From the NCBI GenBank assembly GCA_027488055.1, contig JAIYCK010000040.1, forward strand, positions 1 through 6,781: a DNA stretch of 6,781 nt, written 5' to 3'. Both the position numbers and the translations under genes were made by a program. The notes beneath the pieces were generated by a model. That model ran no database searches. It saw nothing but the letters and a program-made list of their open reading frames with translations, and was not told the DNA's origin. Each line of letters begins with the position of its first letter. Within the stretch, counting starts at the first letter, position 1. This DNA is from Flavobacteriales bacterium. Lineage in GTDB: Bacteria > Bacteroidota > Bacteroidia > Flavobacteriales_D > Sanyastnellaceae. This document shows positions 5,778 through 6,781 of this stretch, piece after piece.

Positions 5778-6781
5778 ATGTTATCGATACTTCTCATATT
5801 GCTTCCATTGCTCATCGCCTTTGTGGTGTATGTGAGTAAATCTGAGGCCGCCAAAAAAATAGCCCTTGCGGGTAGTTTTATGCAGTTGATGTTGACCATT
5901 GTCGCTGCAGTGCTTTTCAGCTACCATCCTCAACATGCGCTCATGCACATCCAACAAGATTGGATTGGGCCTTTGGGCATGACCTATAATTTCGAACTTG
6001 ATGGGATCAGCTTGATGATGGTGCTGCTGTCGAGCATCTGCTTGCCCTTGATCGTTTATGCATCTTTCAATCGCACATTCAAAGCATCCAATCAATATTA
6101 TGCACTGATGTACCTCATGATCGCTGGTATGAATGGGGCATTTATTACTGCTGATGGATTGATGTTTTATATCTGCTATGAGTTTGCATTGTTGCCAATC
6201 TATTTTATGATCCTACATTGGAGTCAGCACGAGCAAAAGGCGAAAATTACTTTGAAATTTTTCCTTTACACATTGTTTGGCAGCTTGTTCATGTTGCTCA
6301 GTTTATTGTATCTCTACAGCCATTCGCAAAGTTTCGCACTCGCAGATTTGTATGCAGCTGGGCAGCGATTGAACACAACCGAACAAGGACTGATTTTTGG
6401 TGGTTTTATGTTGGCCTTTGCTGTTAAAATACCGATCTTCCCATTGCACACTTGGCAACCTTCGACCTATGATGCTGCGCCCACTTCAGGCACCATGCTA
6501 TTGGGAGGTATTATGTTGAAAATGGCCACTTATGGGATCATTCGTTTGGTCTTACCGACCGTGCCCGATGGCGTTGAAACGTATGGAAGTATCGCTTTGA
6601 TTTTTTGCGGAATAAGCGTGGTCTACGCTTCGATCATGGCTATTGCCCAAAAACGATATAAGTTGTTGATCGCCTATAGTTCGGTCGCTCACGTAGGTCT
6701 GTTGGCCGCAGGTATTCTTAGCGGCAATGCGCAGGGCATACAAGGAGGAATGATCGAAATGCTTTCGCATGGCATTCTAAC
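5778..6781 (+). CDS. nuoM: NADH-quinone oxidoreductase subunit M, partial (3' end outside window)
   Basis: NuoM is the middle antiporter-like proton-pumping subunit. The frame is open from the ATG at 5778 to the right edge (334 complete codons), about two thirds of the usual 480-510 residues, so the gene is cut by the window and shows no sign of being broken. Key residues are visible: E135 in YICYEFALLPIYFMI (the helix-5 glutamate), K217 in FAVKIPIFPLHTWQP (the broken-helix-7 lysine) and K248 in GIMLKMATYGIIR. The block QKRYKLLIAYSSVAHVGLL at about 291-309 is the expected later signature. The amino terminus (MLSILLILLPLLIAF) forms the first membrane helix directly, and the HxWLPDAH-type motif reads HTWQPSTYDAAPTSG here (224-238). 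The ATG is preceded by ccaagaa, purine-rich but not a clear Shine-Dalgarno sequence. The 33-base gap after nuoL is the largest in the window and has no hairpin that I can see. nuoN would be expected downstream. Confidence 0.97.
   Translation, partial: MLSILLILLPLLIAFVVYVSKSEAAKKIALAGSFMQLMLTIVAAVLFSYHPQHALMHIQQDWIGPLGMTYNFELDGISLMMVLLSSICLPLIVYASFNRTFKASNQYYALMYLMIAGMNGAFITADGLMFYICYEFALLPIYFMILHWSQHEQKAKITLKFFLYTLFGSLFMLLSLLYLYSHSQSFALADLYAAGQRLNTTEQGLIFGGFMLAFAVKIPIFPLHTWQPSTYDAAPTSGTMLLGGIMLKMATYGIIRLVLPTVPDGVETYGSIALIFCGISVVYASIMAIAQKRYKLLIAYSSVAHVGLLAAGILSGNAQGIQGGMIEMLSHGIL

Larger units (their letters stand above)
295..6781 (+). other. nuo (respiratory complex I) operon segment, order G-H-I-J-K-L-M
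   Basis: Seven consecutive same-strand genes follow the conserved complex I order, with gaps of 5, 5, 23, 8, 9 and 33 bases. None of the gaps contains a visible stem-loop with a U-run, and I could not identify a promoter of the Bacteroidota type (a TTG and TAnnTTTG pair) in any of them. One long transcript beginning upstream of the window is therefore the simplest reading. The upstream partial gene may share it, because it lies only 23 bases before nuoG. The set visible here covers the membrane arm except NuoA and NuoN, plus two iron-sulfur subunits of the peripheral arm. Confidence 0.85.

Noticed and set aside
5781..6095. Antisense open frame of about 104 codons over the start of nuoM
   Set aside because: The plus-strand frame from 5778 encodes clear NuoM motifs through the entire region, so the antisense frame is a shadow.
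6218..6427. Plus-strand open frame of about 69 codons in another phase inside nuoM
   Set aside because: The nuoM frame is uninterrupted and carries conserved motifs on both sides; the alternative phase has none.

Overview
The window is a co-directional (+ strand) stretch of a respiratory complex I (NADH:quinone oxidoreductase, nuo) operon. It holds the 3' end of an upstream gene, complete nuoG (short form), nuoH, nuoI, nuoJ, nuoK and nuoL, and about the first two thirds of nuoM, which runs off the right edge. There are no RNA genes, mobile elements, CRISPR arrays or convincing terminators. The longest gap between genes is about 33 bases, so no non-coding region needs separate description.

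The source is most likely a member of the Bacteroidota. This is inferred from the short NuoG without a molybdopterin domain, the style of the NuoH, NuoL and NuoM sequences, A/T-rich gene leaders without Shine-Dalgarno sequences, and an outer-membrane beta-barrel-like upstream gene. Genus-level assignment is not possible from the window alone.

Layout: 2-271, C-terminal part of a probable outer-membrane beta-barrel protein; 295-1317, nuoG; 1323-2375, nuoH; 2381-2986, nuoI; 3010-3513, nuoJ; 3522-3839, nuoK; 3849-5744, nuoL; 5778 to the end, nuoM. Gaps are 23, 5, 5, 23, 8, 9 and 33 bases, which fits a single transcript.

How the genes work together: NuoG and NuoI carry iron-sulfur clusters of the peripheral arm that pass electrons from NADH towards quinone. 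NuoH forms the membrane side of the quinone pocket and the first link to the proton path. NuoJ and NuoK continue that path, and NuoL and NuoM are the antiporter-like pumping subunits. All the key charged membrane residues I could place are present, so the complex looks able to pump. NuoA to NuoF and NuoN lie outside the window if present.

I see no previously undescribed system here. The points most worth a second look are the non-nuo gene sitting directly before nuoG, the truncated NuoG, and its rearranged fourth cysteine site.
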